This document shows, one piece after another, positions 7,364 through 14,255 of a stretch of DNA of 14,255 nucleotides; the first letter of the stretch is position 1, and each line of letters opens with the position of its first letter. Origin of the DNA: UBA7985 sp049612785. GTDB taxonomy: Bacteria > Pseudomonadota > Alphaproteobacteria > UBA7985. The notes under the pieces were generated by a model, which made no database searches, had not been told where the DNA came from, and worked only from the letters and a program-made list of their open reading frames with translations. The position numbers and the translations under genes are program-made. The DNA is taken from NCBI GenBank assembly GCA_049612785.1, contig JBMZBW010000069.1, positions 1-14,255 on the forward strand. The letters run 5' to 3'.

Positions 7364-7402
7364 AAACGGGGATCGCGGGCTACAGTCGCATCCCCGTTTT
7401 TT
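7364..7402 (+). terminator. intra-operon rho-independent terminator/attenuator hairpin
   Basis: AAACGGGGAT (7364-7373) pairs perfectly with ATCCCCGTTT (7390-7399) across a 16-base loop, and T's run on through 7402. It lies 55 bases after the binding-protein stop and 22 bases before the dehydrogenase start. Partial termination here would lower expression of the enzymes and transport machinery relative to the binding protein, and the stem would protect the upstream mRNA 3' end. Confidence 0.75.
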
Positions 7403-7424
7403 GGAAACTCATGAGTTAAGAACA

Positions 7425-8588
7425 ATGACCAAAAAACTAAACATCGCCATGATTGGTGGCGGATTCATGGGGAAAGCTCACGCTATGGCCTATGCTGCCA
7501 TGCCCATGTTTTTCTGGCCTGCACCTGCGCTTCCGGTGCGCAAAGTCGTCGTGGATGTCTCACAGGAACTGGCCGACGACGCACGTGACCGCTTTGGCTT
7601 TGACGAAGCTTCAACCGACTGGCTGAGCGTTGTTCAACGAGATGATATCGACGTCGTGGATATCTGCACGCCGAACAACATGCACGCCGAAATGGCGATT
7701 GCTGCTGCCAAGGCAGGCAAACACATCCTATGCGAAAAGCCTTTGTCCAACACTCTGGAAGACGCCGAGCGCATGGCCACTGCGGTCCGTGAGTCTGGGG
7801 TCATTTCCATGGCGGCGTTCAACTATCGCCGAACGCCCGCTATTGCGCTTGCCAAGAAGCTAATCTCCGAAGGCAAGATCGGTGAAATTCGCAATTTCCG
7901 AGGCACCTATCTGCAGGACTGGTCCGCTGACCCTGACGGCCCGCTGTCTTGGCGCTTCCAGAAGTCGGTTGCAGGTTCGGGGGCTCTGGGGGATATCGGT
8001 ACCCACGTTATTGACCTTGCCCACCATCTGGTCGGCCCAATATCGTCCACACTGGCAATGACAAAGACTTACATTGCGGATCGTCCGATCCAGGACAGTG
8101 GCTTCGATGCTCTTGGGGCCTCGGAAAAGAAATCAGACGCACCGCGGGCACCTGTGGACGTGGACGATGAGGTTTCTGCGCTGCTCAGGTTCGAAAACGG
8201 GGCGATTGGTAGTCTTGAAGCTTCGCGCAACGCCTTTGGTCGCAACAACTTCATCACGCTTGAAATTCACGGCAGTCAGGGCTCGATCCACTTCAACTAT
8301 GAACGCCGTGACGAACTGCAGGTGATGTTCGCCGATGATCCGGCGGACACGCGAGGTTTCAGGACCATCTACACCGGTCCCGCGCATCCTTATGGTGAGG
8401 GGCTCTGGCCCATCCCGGCGCTGGGCATCGGGTACTCTGAAACCAAGATTGTGGAATGCTTCGATCTGATTTCAGCAATTGCCGACAACGAGCAGCCAAG
8501 TCCAAACTTTGACGAGGCACTGCGAGTTGAGCGGGTCGCTCACGCCATAGCCAGGTCAGCTGAGACTGACCGGTGGGAGAGCCTTTAG
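7425..8588 (+). CDS. Gfo/Idh/MocA oxidoreductase, levoglucosan dehydrogenase (LgdA)-like
   Basis: The product has 387 residues. The N-terminal Rossmann fold carries G-G-G-F-M-G (11-16) for NAD(P). The family's E-K-P lysine is K105 (CEKPL), and the C-terminal domain has the catalytic pair D190 and H194 in GALGDIGTHVID. Distinctive segments MAYAAMPMFFWPAPALPVRK, NYRRTPAIALAKK, TYLQDWSADP and PAHPYGEGLWPIPALGIGY match what I remember of levoglucosan dehydrogenase, which oxidises C3 of 1,6-anhydroglucose with NAD+. This is recall, not a search. I chose ATG 7425 because the Rossmann strand follows at once; an earlier in-frame start at 7341 would add about 28 residues encoded by the terminator hairpin. 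Its stop overlaps the next gene's GTG by one base, so the two are translationally coupled. Alternatives are an inositol dehydrogenase or another glycoside 3-dehydrogenase. Confidence 0.85.
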   Translation: MTKKLNIAMIGGGFMGKAHAMAYAAMPMFFWPAPALPVRKVVVDVSQELADDARDRFGFDEASTDWLSVVQRDDIDVVDICTPNNMHAEMAIAAAKAGKHILCEKPLSNTLEDAERMATAVRESGVISMAAFNYRRTPAIALAKKLISEGKIGEIRNFRGTYLQDWSADPDGPLSWRFQKSVAGSGALGDIGTHVIDLAHHLVGPISSTLAMTKTYIADRPIQDSGFDALGASEKKSDAPRAPVDVDDEVSALLRFENGAIGSLEASRNAFGRNNFITLEIHGSQGSIHFNYERRDELQVMFADDPADTRGFRTIYTGPAHPYGEGLWPIPALGIGYSETKIVECFDLISAIADNEQPSPNFDEALRVERVAHAIARSAETDRWESL

Positions 8589-10171
8589 TGCGTGTCGCGC
8601 CTGACCAGAGCCAAGCTGTCGAGATGCAGGGAATTTCCATGCACTTCGGCAGTCTCGTTGCCCTCGACAATGTCGATCTATCGGTGCGAGCCGGAGAGGT
8701 CCATGCATTGTTGGGCGGTAACGGCGCGGGAAAATCAACCCTGCTGAAGATCCTGAACGGGGTGCACCGACAGACTGCCGGTGAGGTGGCGGTCTTCGGC
8801 ACGCCGTTTCAGGGCAACAGTCCGGAATTGGCGCGTGCGGCCGGCGTAGCCATGAATTTTCAGGAGATGAGCCTGATACCATCGCTAACGGTGGCGCAGA
8901 ACATCTTTCTCAACCACGAATTCATCCGCAACGGCTTGATTAATGAAGCCGTGGCGGTCGAGCGGTCGAGTGATCTATTCGAGCAGCTCAACGTCGAAGT
9001 CGACCCAAGGATGCTGGTGTCTGACCTCAGTCCGGGGCAGCGGCAGCTGACTGAAATTGCGAAATCGATCAGCCACGATGCTCGTGTCTGGATACTGGAC
9101 GAACCGTCGACCGCTCTGTCCGTGACTGATGTCGAGCGCTTGTTCGAGAGTATTCGGGCGCACACAGCGCAGGGTAACGCTGTGATCTATGTCAGCCACC
9201 GAATGGATGAAATCGCTGAGATTTCCGACCGTTTGACCATCCTGCGCGATGGCAGAAAGGTGACCACAGCAGAGACCCGGTCCACTTCGGTCAGTCAGAT
9301 GATCGAACATATTGTGGGCAAGAAAGCGCGGGACTTCAGTAATCTTTCCCTCGAGCGCAAAACGCTCGGCGCGCCAGTGCTGGAGTTGGATGCACTGCAG
9401 GATACACACAAGCTGCGCCCTGTTTCCCTGAGCATTCGCGAGGGCGAGGTCGTAGGGCTGGCAGGGCTGCTCGGGTCCGGTCGTTCGTCACTGATCAAGC
9501 TAATCGCCGGGGTTGATGCGAAAGCCAGCGGGTCGATCAGAGTCGCGGGCAAGCCGGTTGAGTTTCGCGGGCCTGCTGATGCCATGGCGGTGGGGATAGC
9601 GCATGTGCCTGAGTCCCGCGCCACTCAGGGGATCATCGGGTCACACGCAACCAGCGATAACCTCACCCTCAGCATCCTTGACCGGATCTCGGTGAGAGGA
9701 CTGATCCGTCAACAGCGGGTCAGGGCGTTGTCGCAGAAGCAGATCGACGACTTCAACATCAAGGTTGAGAGCCAGAGTACACCGGTGCTGAATCTCTCGG
9801 GGGGTAACCAGCAAAAGGTGGTGCTGGGTAAGAATTTTGGCATTGAGCCAAAGATCCTGCTGCTCGACGAGCCCACCGCAGGGATCGATATCGGCGCAAA
9901 GACAGAAATCATTGATGCCATTCACAGCAAGGCGGGCGAGGGCATGGCAGTGCTCGTTGCTTCATCGGAACTCTCGGAGCTGGCGGTGGCCTGCGACCGC
10001 TTCCTGATCCTCGCGGACGGTGTGATCTGTGAAGACGTGAGCCGCGACGATATCGCCGCCGAAAATCCGTCGGGCGTCAACCTGGTGCCCTTCATTCAAC
10101 GCGTTCTTGAAGAGAAAATTCAAGATGCGAACAGAACCCTGAAAACCGAAAGTTTTGGTGAGAAGCAATGA
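8588..10171 (+). CDS. sugar ABC transporter ATP-binding protein, double cassette (RbsA/MglA-like)
   Basis: The product has 527 residues with two ABC cassettes. The first is canonical: Walker A GGNGAGKST, Q-loop NFQEMS, signature LSPGQRQ, Walker B VWILDEPST and H-loop SH. The second shows the usual RbsA-type degeneration: Walker A-like GLLGSGRSS with Arg for Lys, intact signature LSGGNQQK, Walker B ILLLDEPTAGID, and Ser in place of the switch His (VASSE). The protein hydrolyses ATP at the cytoplasmic face of the membrane to drive sugar uptake. GTG 8588 is favoured because GGGAGAG lies 6 bases upstream and it overlaps the dehydrogenase stop (TAGTG). GTG 8573 would add five residues. The stop overlaps the permease start (ATGA), so the two transporter subunits are translationally coupled. 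Confidence 0.92.
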   Translation: MRVAPDQSQAVEMQGISMHFGSLVALDNVDLSVRAGEVHALLGGNGAGKSTLLKILNGVHRQTAGEVAVFGTPFQGNSPELARAAGVAMNFQEMSLIPSLTVAQNIFLNHEFIRNGLINEAVAVERSSDLFEQLNVEVDPRMLVSDLSPGQRQLTEIAKSISHDARVWILDEPSTALSVTDVERLFESIRAHTAQGNAVIYVSHRMDEIAEISDRLTILRDGRKVTTAETRSTSVSQMIEHIVGKKARDFSNLSLERKTLGAPVLELDALQDTHKLRPVSLSIREGEVVGLAGLLGSGRSSLIKLIAGVDAKASGSIRVAGKPVEFRGPADAMAVGIAHVPESRATQGIIGSHATSDNLTLSILDRISVRGLIRQQRVRALSQKQIDDFNIKVESQSTPVLNLSGGNQQKVVLGKNFGIEPKILLLDEPTAGIDIGAKTEIIDAIHSKAGEGMAVLVASSELSELAVACDRFLILADGVICEDVSRDDIAAENPSGVNLVPFIQRVLEEKIQDANRTLKTESFGEKQ

Positions 10172-11100
10172 TCGATTTTGCACTCAAAAACTGGCGTCAG
10201 AACATCATCTACATCGGCTTTGTACTGATCTTCTTGCTGTTTGCGCTGACCCTGAATGATCGGGGCTTCCTAAACCCCAATAACCTGCTGAACATCTTTC
10301 GCCAGACGGCAATGATCGCGATCATGGCCATTGCCATGACTTACGTTCTGTCAGCGGGCGAAATAGATCTTTCCGTGGGTGCCGTGGCCGGACTTACGAC
10401 GGTTACTGTGGCTCTGACAATATCGGTCGCCGGACCTCTGGCTGGGGTCGCGGTCGGACTGCTAACGGGTATTGCGGTCGGCGTCTGCAATGGCTGGCTT
10501 ACAACTCGGATCGGGATTCCGTCCTTCCTGACGACGCTCGCCATGATGGGCATCGCCAAAGGTGTTGCCATGTGGATTTCTGATACCTCGGCCGTGCCGA
10601 TCCTCTCACGCTCCTTTGCCTGGTTCTTTGGTGGCGGTTCCTTGGGCATCGTGCCGATCCTGTTTTTCTGGATCCTCATCTTTGGCGTATGGGGCCACAT
10701 TCAGCTCAAGCACACGGGCTTCGGTCGGCGGGTGCTTGCCACGGGTGGGGGTGAGACAGCCGCACGCTACACCGGGATCAACGTCAAGAACGTCAAGTTC
10801 CAGGTTTTGGTCGTCTCTGGTACCGCTGCTGCAATCGCAGGCATGCTCTATGCTGGTCGGCTGCAATCGGGACGGTTCCAGCTGGGCGAGGGTGACGAGT
10901 TGTCCGTGATTGCCGCGGCCGTACTTGGCGGAACCAGCCTGTTCGGTGGCAAGGGGACCGTGATCGGTACCATCGTGGGCGCTCTTATGATCGGCATGAT
11001 TAACAACGGTCTGATCCTGATGGGGTTGGAGTACAGCCAGCAACTCATTGCACGTGGGGGGATTATCATCCTCGCGGTAGCCCTTTCCCAAAGGCAATAA
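10168..11100 (+). CDS. sugar ABC transporter permease (RbsC-like)
   Basis: The product has 310 residues, mostly hydrophobic, with about 8-10 transmembrane helices. It carries the family hallmark Y-V-L-S-A-G-E-I-D-L-S-V-G (near residues 60-72), the G-x-x-x-G-x-x-N-G-W-L segment, and the C-terminal SVIAAAVLGGTSLFGGKGT motif of the BPD_transp_2 family (RbsC, XylH, AraH). It forms the homodimeric channel for the binding protein at 6194 and the ATPase at 8588. The ATG overlaps the ATPase stop by four bases. Its TAA is followed immediately by the ATG of the LacI-type segment (TAAATGAG), so translation probably continues directly into that frame. Confidence 0.93.
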   Translation: MIDFALKNWRQNIIYIGFVLIFLLFALTLNDRGFLNPNNLLNIFRQTAMIAIMAIAMTYVLSAGEIDLSVGAVAGLTTVTVALTISVAGPLAGVAVGLLTGIAVGVCNGWLTTRIGIPSFLTTLAMMGIAKGVAMWISDTSAVPILSRSFAWFFGGGSLGIVPILFFWILIFGVWGHIQLKHTGFGRRVLATGGGETAARYTGINVKNVKFQVLVVSGTAAAIAGMLYAGRLQSGRFQLGEGDELSVIAAAVLGGTSLFGGKGTVIGTIVGALMIGMINNGLILMGLEYSQQLIARGGIIILAVALSQRQ

Positions 11101-11397
11101 ATGAGTTCCGATCTGCCAACCATCACTGACGTTGCACGTCGCGCCGGCGTGTCGACGGCATCGGTCAGCCGCGTGCTCAACTCTTCGGATCGGGTCAGCG
11201 AGAGGCTTCGAGCGGCGGTGCAGAACGCCATTTTCGACGTTGGTTACGTTCCGAATGCAGCAGCGCGCAGTCTCCGGATCGCGAGCACAACCAGCCCTTT
11301 GTCATGCTCTAAAGGAGCGGGGTCCCTGAGCCGCATTTGTGATGGCACCAAAGGCTGGAGCGGCAAGTTTGGCAGAACAAAGAAAGAAGAGGGAACC
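11101..11397 (+). pseudogene. LacI-family regulator remnant (DNA-binding domain only), in frame with the next enzyme
   Basis: Residues 1-59 are a complete LacI headpiece: helix-turn-helix TITDVARRAGVSTASVSRVL, third helix DRVSERLRAAVQNAIFDVGY, and hinge helix VPNAAARSLR. After residue 60 the roughly 270-residue sugar-sensing domain is absent. About 39 residues of unrelated composition follow, after which the frame enters the TIM-barrel gene with no stop. The start directly abuts the permease stop and has AAAGG upstream. The bases before 11398, ending AGAAGAGGGAACC, look like that gene's own leader with a ribosome binding site, so a deletion inside an ancestral lacI gene is the simplest reading. 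A 447-residue fusion (11101-12444) could nevertheless be made. Without its core domain the headpiece would not dimerise normally. Confidence 0.7.
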
Positions 11398-12444
11398 ATG
11401 AAAGGACCAGCAATTTTTCTGGCGCAGTTCATGTCTGACAAAGCGCCCTTTAACACCCTGCCACACATCGCTGGATGGGCGGCTGGGCACGGCTATAAGG
11501 GGGTGCAGCTGCCCACGGTAGATGCCGCCTACATGGACCTGAAATTGGCGGCGGAGAGCAAAGACTACTGTCAGGAGTTGCAGGGTATTTGCGCCGAGCA
11601 AGGAGTTGAAATAACTGAGCTTTCGACGCACCTTCAGGGTCAACTGGTCGCTGTACACCCAGCCTATGATATGCAGTTCGACGCCTTTGCCCCTTCAGAA
11701 GTCCACGGCAATCCAAGGGCGCGTACGGAATGGGCGATTGATCAGATGAAGCTGGCGGCTAAAGCGTCGGCCAATATGGGTTTTGGGGCCTGTGTTTCCT
11801 TCTCCGGCTCTTTGGCTTTCCCTTACCTCTACCCCTGGCCGCAGCGTCCTGATGGTTTGATGGACGAAGCCTTTGGTGAATTGGCCAAGCGCTGGGGACC
11901 AATCTTTGACGCATACGAAGACGCTGGTGTCGATGTCGCCTTCGAGCTGCATCCGGGCGAAGATCTCTTTGACGGGGCGACCTTTGAAATGCTGCTGGAC
12001 CGCGTGGGCGGACATAGGCGGTGTTGCATTAACTACGACCCAAGCCATTTCCTGCTGCAGCAGATGGATTACCTCGCGTTCATTGACATCTACCACGAGC
12101 GCATCAAGGCGTTTCACGTCAAGGACGCCGAATTCAATCCAACGGGTAAACAGGGCGTATACAGCGGCTATCAAGGCTGGACAGACCGTGCCGGACGGTT
12201 CCGCTCGCTGGGCGATGGACAGGTGGATTTCATCGGCATTTTCTCCAAACTGGCCCAATACGGCTACGACAGCTGGGCGGTGCTGGAGTGGGAATGCTGC
12301 CTCAAGCATCCGGAGCAGGGTGCGGCTGAAGGCGCGCCGTTCATTGCCGACCACATCATCCAGGTAACGGACGTGGCTTTCGACGACTTCGCAGCCAGCA
12401 GCACCGACCGGTCTGCGATCCGATCCATGATGAGGCTCGACTGA
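11398..12444 (+). CDS. sugar phosphate isomerase/epimerase-like TIM-barrel protein 2; candidate LgdB-type enzyme
   Basis: The product has 348 residues counted from ATG 11398, which has AGAGGGA about 5 bases upstream. The frame also continues upstream into a LacI headpiece starting at 11101, making a 447-residue open frame. The xylose-isomerase-like barrel has the expected metal ligands: E183 in AFELHPGED, D214 in NYDPSHF, H240 in AFHVKDAE and E297 in VLEWEC. H-P-G-E and D-P-S-H are typical of the larger isomerases encoded beside Gfo/Idh/MocA dehydrogenases. Only weak general resemblance links it to the 269-residue barrel at 5335, so the two are distinct family members and may act on successive intermediates, for example elimination and then hydration. 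It is followed by the second dehydrogenase with a 3-base gap. The substrate is not known. Confidence 0.85.
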   Translation: MKGPAIFLAQFMSDKAPFNTLPHIAGWAAGHGYKGVQLPTVDAAYMDLKLAAESKDYCQELQGICAEQGVEITELSTHLQGQLVAVHPAYDMQFDAFAPSEVHGNPRARTEWAIDQMKLAAKASANMGFGACVSFSGSLAFPYLYPWPQRPDGLMDEAFGELAKRWGPIFDAYEDAGVDVAFELHPGEDLFDGATFEMLLDRVGGHRRCCINYDPSHFLLQQMDYLAFIDIYHERIKAFHVKDAEFNPTGKQGVYSGYQGWTDRAGRFRSLGDGQVDFIGIFSKLAQYGYDSWAVLEWECCLKHPEQGAAEGAPFIADHIIQVTDVAFDDFAASSTDRSAIRSMMRLD

Positions 12445-12447
12445 TCC

Positions 12448-13572
12448 ATGTCGGGGGCGTTGAAACTGGGCATGGTCGGGGGCGGACAGGGTGCGTTCAT
12501 CGGCGCGGTTCACCGGATGGCAGCGCGGCTGGATGGTCACTGGGATATCGTCGCCGGCGCTCTGGCCTCAACCCCGGAAAAGGCGCTGGTCTCGGGCAAA
12601 GACCTGGGCCTCGCCAGCGACCGGATTTACCCCGATTTCGCGACCATGGCAGCGGCTGAAGCGGCCCGCGAAGACGGTATAGACGCGGTTTCCATCGTGA
12701 CGCCAAACCACGTTCACTACCCGGCTGCAAAAGCCTTTCTTGAGGCTGGCATTCCGGTCATCTGCGACAAGCCGCTTACCTCGAACGGCGAAGACGCACG
12801 GGCGCTGGCTAAGGTTGCCAAGCGCACGGGAACGCCATTTGTTCTAACCCACAACTACACCGGCTATCCCATGATCCGGCAGGCGCGTGAGATGATCGAG
12901 CGGGGTGATCTGGGTGATCTGCGACTGATCCACGTGGAATACATTCAGGAGTGGCTGAGCCAAGATCTCGAAAGCGAAGGTGTGAAGCAGGCCAAATGGC
13001 GCACGGACCCCAAGCAGTCCGGCGCGGGCGGTGCCATCGGTGACATCGGCACCCACGCTTTCAATCTGGTCAGCTTCACCACGCAAAAGCAGGTTGCGCG
13101 GCTGTCGGCGCAACTGCACAGCTTCGTCAAAGGTCGTCGGTTGGACGACAATGCGCACGTCATTCTCGATTATGCAGGCGGGACAAAAGGCGTGTTGCTC
13201 GCAACACAGGTCGCGCCGGGCTATGAGAACGAAATTAGGTTGCGGGTTTCCGGGACCAAAGGTTCGATTGAGTGGAATCAATCCACGGCCAACTCCCTGC
13301 GTTATTCGCCCCTAAGTGCCGCCCCGCAGACCATGACCCGAGGTGGTTCGGCAGCGGGTGAGGCTGCAACAGCAGCATCGAGAATCCCGGGCGGGCATCC
13401 AGAAGGCTATCTGGAGGCTTTTGCCACGCTCTATAGTGAAGCCGCGACACTGATCCGCGGCGGTGCAGCCCCGCTGCTCCCGACCGTGCAGGATGGCGTG
13501 GACGGGGTGAATTTTGTCGAGGCCTGCGTCGCTTCTTCGGCCAGAAACAGCGAGTGGGTCAGCTGGGGCTGA
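12448..13572 (+). CDS. Gfo/Idh/MocA oxidoreductase 2; candidate LgdC-type keto-sugar reductase
   Basis: The product has 374 residues. Its NAD(P) loop is G-G-G-Q-G-A-F-I-G (11-19). The family lysine is K108 in CDKPL, and the catalytic pair is D199 and H203 in GGAIGDIGTHAFNL. The C-terminal alpha/beta domain contains a glycine-rich insertion (residues about 295-312). It starts 3 bases after the upstream enzyme stop and is the last gene of the operon. It is only distantly related to the dehydrogenase at 7425, with different signature loops, so a different reaction is likely. In the proposed scheme it reduces a 3-keto sugar, returning the cofactor oxidised by the first dehydrogenase. A second dehydrogenase acting on another polyol or glycoside is the alternative. 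The bases upstream show no strong Shine-Dalgarno, so coupled translation is likely. Confidence 0.87.
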   Translation: MSGALKLGMVGGGQGAFIGAVHRMAARLDGHWDIVAGALASTPEKALVSGKDLGLASDRIYPDFATMAAAEAAREDGIDAVSIVTPNHVHYPAAKAFLEAGIPVICDKPLTSNGEDARALAKVAKRTGTPFVLTHNYTGYPMIRQAREMIERGDLGDLRLIHVEYIQEWLSQDLESEGVKQAKWRTDPKQSGAGGAIGDIGTHAFNLVSFTTQKQVARLSAQLHSFVKGRRLDDNAHVILDYAGGTKGVLLATQVAPGYENEIRLRVSGTKGSIEWNQSTANSLRYSPLSAAPQTMTRGGSAAGEAATAASRIPGGHPEGYLEAFATLYSEAATLIRGGAAPLLPTVQDGVDGVNFVEACVASSARNSEWVSWG

Positions 13573-13599
13573 GTGAGACAGGATTGGGCCAGAGGGGTA

Positions 13600-13782
13600 G
13601 TTCTCTTGCCGTTTGGTCAGGTATTGACCGCCTGTAAACTCAATCTCAAAAAATCTGCGCACGTACCCACGCACGACGATCGACTTAGCCGCCTTGCCAA
13701 CGCTATCGCCTCGGCTCAGTTGCACCTCGATTTCTTTAAGCTTTGCATTGATCTCTTATGGCTTGGATTCTTTAGCGATCAT
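13600..13782 (-). pseudogene. IS3-type transposase orfA, decayed N-terminal fragment
   Basis: On the minus strand an ATG at 13782 with AAGGAG upstream starts MIAKESKP, then an in-frame TAA (13756-13758). The frame continues as EINAKLKEIEVQLSRGDSVG, KAAKSI, and a diverged stretch ending G-G-Q-Y-L-T-K-R-Q-E-N. This tracks the IS3-family OrfA pattern (K-P-E-E-I-I-x-K-L-R-E-x-E-V, then S-I-G-V, Y-Y-R-W, Y-G-G, K-R-L-K-E-L-E). The stop replaces a glutamate codon expected after K-P. No orfB (DDE catalytic gene) is present, so the element is dead. The region to about 13847, containing GGGCCGCCCCGGGAAACGTG in minus orientation, may be its outer end. Similarity is by eye. Confidence 0.6.
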
Positions 13783-14007
13783 CCTGCTCCTTCTCTTAGC
13801 AGCCAATCCTCACTCACAACATAGTCCACGTTTCCCGGGGCGGCCCAAAATGGACGGCGTCACCTCTGTTGAGTCCAGTAAAAATGCTATCTGTTTTATG
13901 CGTTTAATGTATTTGGAACAGCCCGTTGCCTGATAGCAGTTATTTTATTTTAATAAAAAAGTCTGATTTTGAAGATGTACATGTTGCGTGAATATCGCAG
14001 TAGGCAG

Positions 14008-14048
14008 GGAGCAAAAGTTTCACTTTGAATGGCCCGCCCTTTTGCTCC
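14008..14048 (+). promoter_or_regulatory. perfect 10-bp inverted repeat in the leader of the porin-like gene
   Basis: GGAGCAAAAG (14008-14017) and CTTTTGCTCC (14039-14048) are exact reverse complements around a 21-base loop. They are not followed by a T-run, which argues against a simple terminator. The element lies 120 bases before the porin-like ATG, where a regulator site, a leader-RNA hairpin or a small RNA would be plausible. Confidence 0.5.
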
Positions 14049-14167
14049 TAAAAACTTTAATTCTTCTCCCTAATCAAACCAGAAGGCCTACGACGTACTT
14101 GCACTGACGAGGCGTCATCAAAAACGGGTCCCAGTCTGATCGACATTCTTTTTTGGAGAAGAGAAAA

Positions 14168-14255
14168 ATGAAAAAGTTCTTGATTGCGGGCTCTAGCCTC
14201 GCAGCAGTAGCGGCAGCTGGTTCTGCTGGTGCTGTAGACGTCACTCTCGGCGGCT
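14168..14255 (+). CDS. porin-like outer-membrane protein, N-terminal fragment (runs off the window)
   Basis: Only 29 codons are in the window. They encode a textbook signal peptide, MKKFLIAGSSLAAVAAAGSA, then G-A and mature V-D-V-T-L-G-G. This start is typical of alphaproteobacterial general porins, whose first beta strand begins A-D/V-x-T/V-x-x-G-G. TTGGAGAAGAG lies 5-13 bases before the ATG, giving a strong ribosome binding site. The long upstream leader fits an abundantly expressed, regulated outer-membrane protein. Without the rest of the gene the family assignment is provisional. It has its own upstream region and is separated from the sugar operon by an IS remnant. Confidence 0.65.
   Translation, partial: MKKFLIAGSSLAAVAAAGSAGAVDVTLGG

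Larger units (their letters stand above)
13573..14167. other. intergenic region: IS remnant, AT-rich stretch and long porin leader
   Basis: Besides the transposase remnant on the left, this stretch holds no intact gene. It includes an AT-rich palindrome, TTTTATT-TT-AATAAAA (13943-13958), a 10-bp inverted repeat at 14008-14048, and a short palindrome TGACG-AGG-CGTCA (14105-14117) about 50 bases before the porin-like start. No clear terminator with a T-run is visible after the operon's last gene at 13572. A confident -35/-10 pair for the porin-like gene could not be assigned. Confidence 0.5.

Noticed and set aside
7341..7424. N-terminal extension of the first dehydrogenase starting at ATG 7341
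   Set aside because: It would translate the terminator hairpin and add about 28 residues before the Rossmann strand, which normally begins within a few residues of the start as it does from 7425.
11695..12540. 281-codon minus-strand open frame opposite the second TIM-barrel gene
   Set aside because: The plus strand encodes a complete metal-ligand set and a downstream-coupled gene. The antisense frame has no domain and spans two real genes.
13573..13824. Plus-strand 83-codon frame after the second dehydrogenase
   Set aside because: It has no ribosome binding site or domain, and the opposite strand reads as a transposase orfA fossil.

Overview
The window looks like an alphaproteobacterial chromosome segment. 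The evidence is moderate-to-high GC with strong GGAGG-type ribosome binding sites, a RbsABC-type sugar importer linked to Gfo/Idh/MocA dehydrogenases and xylose-isomerase-like TIM barrels (an arrangement common in Rhizobiales, Rhodobacterales and relatives), and the start of an alphaproteobacterial-looking porin at the right edge. The genus cannot be settled from sequence reading alone.

Layout. (1) Bases 1-963: the 3' part of an Ala-Pro-Ser repeat protein, then a small secreted cysteine-containing protein of unknown function. (2) Bases 1181-2424: a decayed mobile-element scar. A tyrosine-recombinase gene lost its C-terminal catalytic half and is joined at about 2100 to the 5'-truncated remains of an excisionase-like helix-turn-helix gene. 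Bases 2425-2761 hold no gene I can support. (3) Bases 2762-5082, minus strand: a ROK-family regulator followed by a substrate-binding-protein-like gene that has no signal peptide and is a paralogue of the transporter's own binding protein. (4) Bases 5083-5334: the divergent control region, with four TGCASAAA motifs at near-helical spacing. (5) Bases 5335-13572, plus strand: a sugar catabolic operon in the order TIM-barrel enzyme, periplasmic binding protein, hairpin with T-run, dehydrogenase 1, double ABC ATPase, permease, LacI remnant running in frame into TIM-barrel enzyme 2, dehydrogenase 2. (6) Bases 13573-14167: a decayed IS3-type transposase orfA fragment (minus strand) and a long leader with a perfect 10-bp inverted repeat. 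(7) Bases 14168-14255: the first 29 codons of a porin-like gene.

How it works together (inference). The importer brings in a carbohydrate. Dehydrogenase 1 resembles levoglucosan dehydrogenase in its distinctive motifs. Two metal-binding TIM barrels and a second dehydrogenase complete the set expected for an oxidation, elimination, hydration and reduction route, as described for levoglucosan (1,6-anhydroglucose; LgdA, LgdB1, LgdB2, LgdC). A related glycoside 3-oxidation or inositol-type pathway is the main alternative. Control is probably by the ROK protein, which lacks the ROK zinc cysteines and kinase catalytic residues. It may work with the cytoplasmic binding-protein-like partner, because the original LacI regulator inside the operon has been reduced to its DNA-binding domain.
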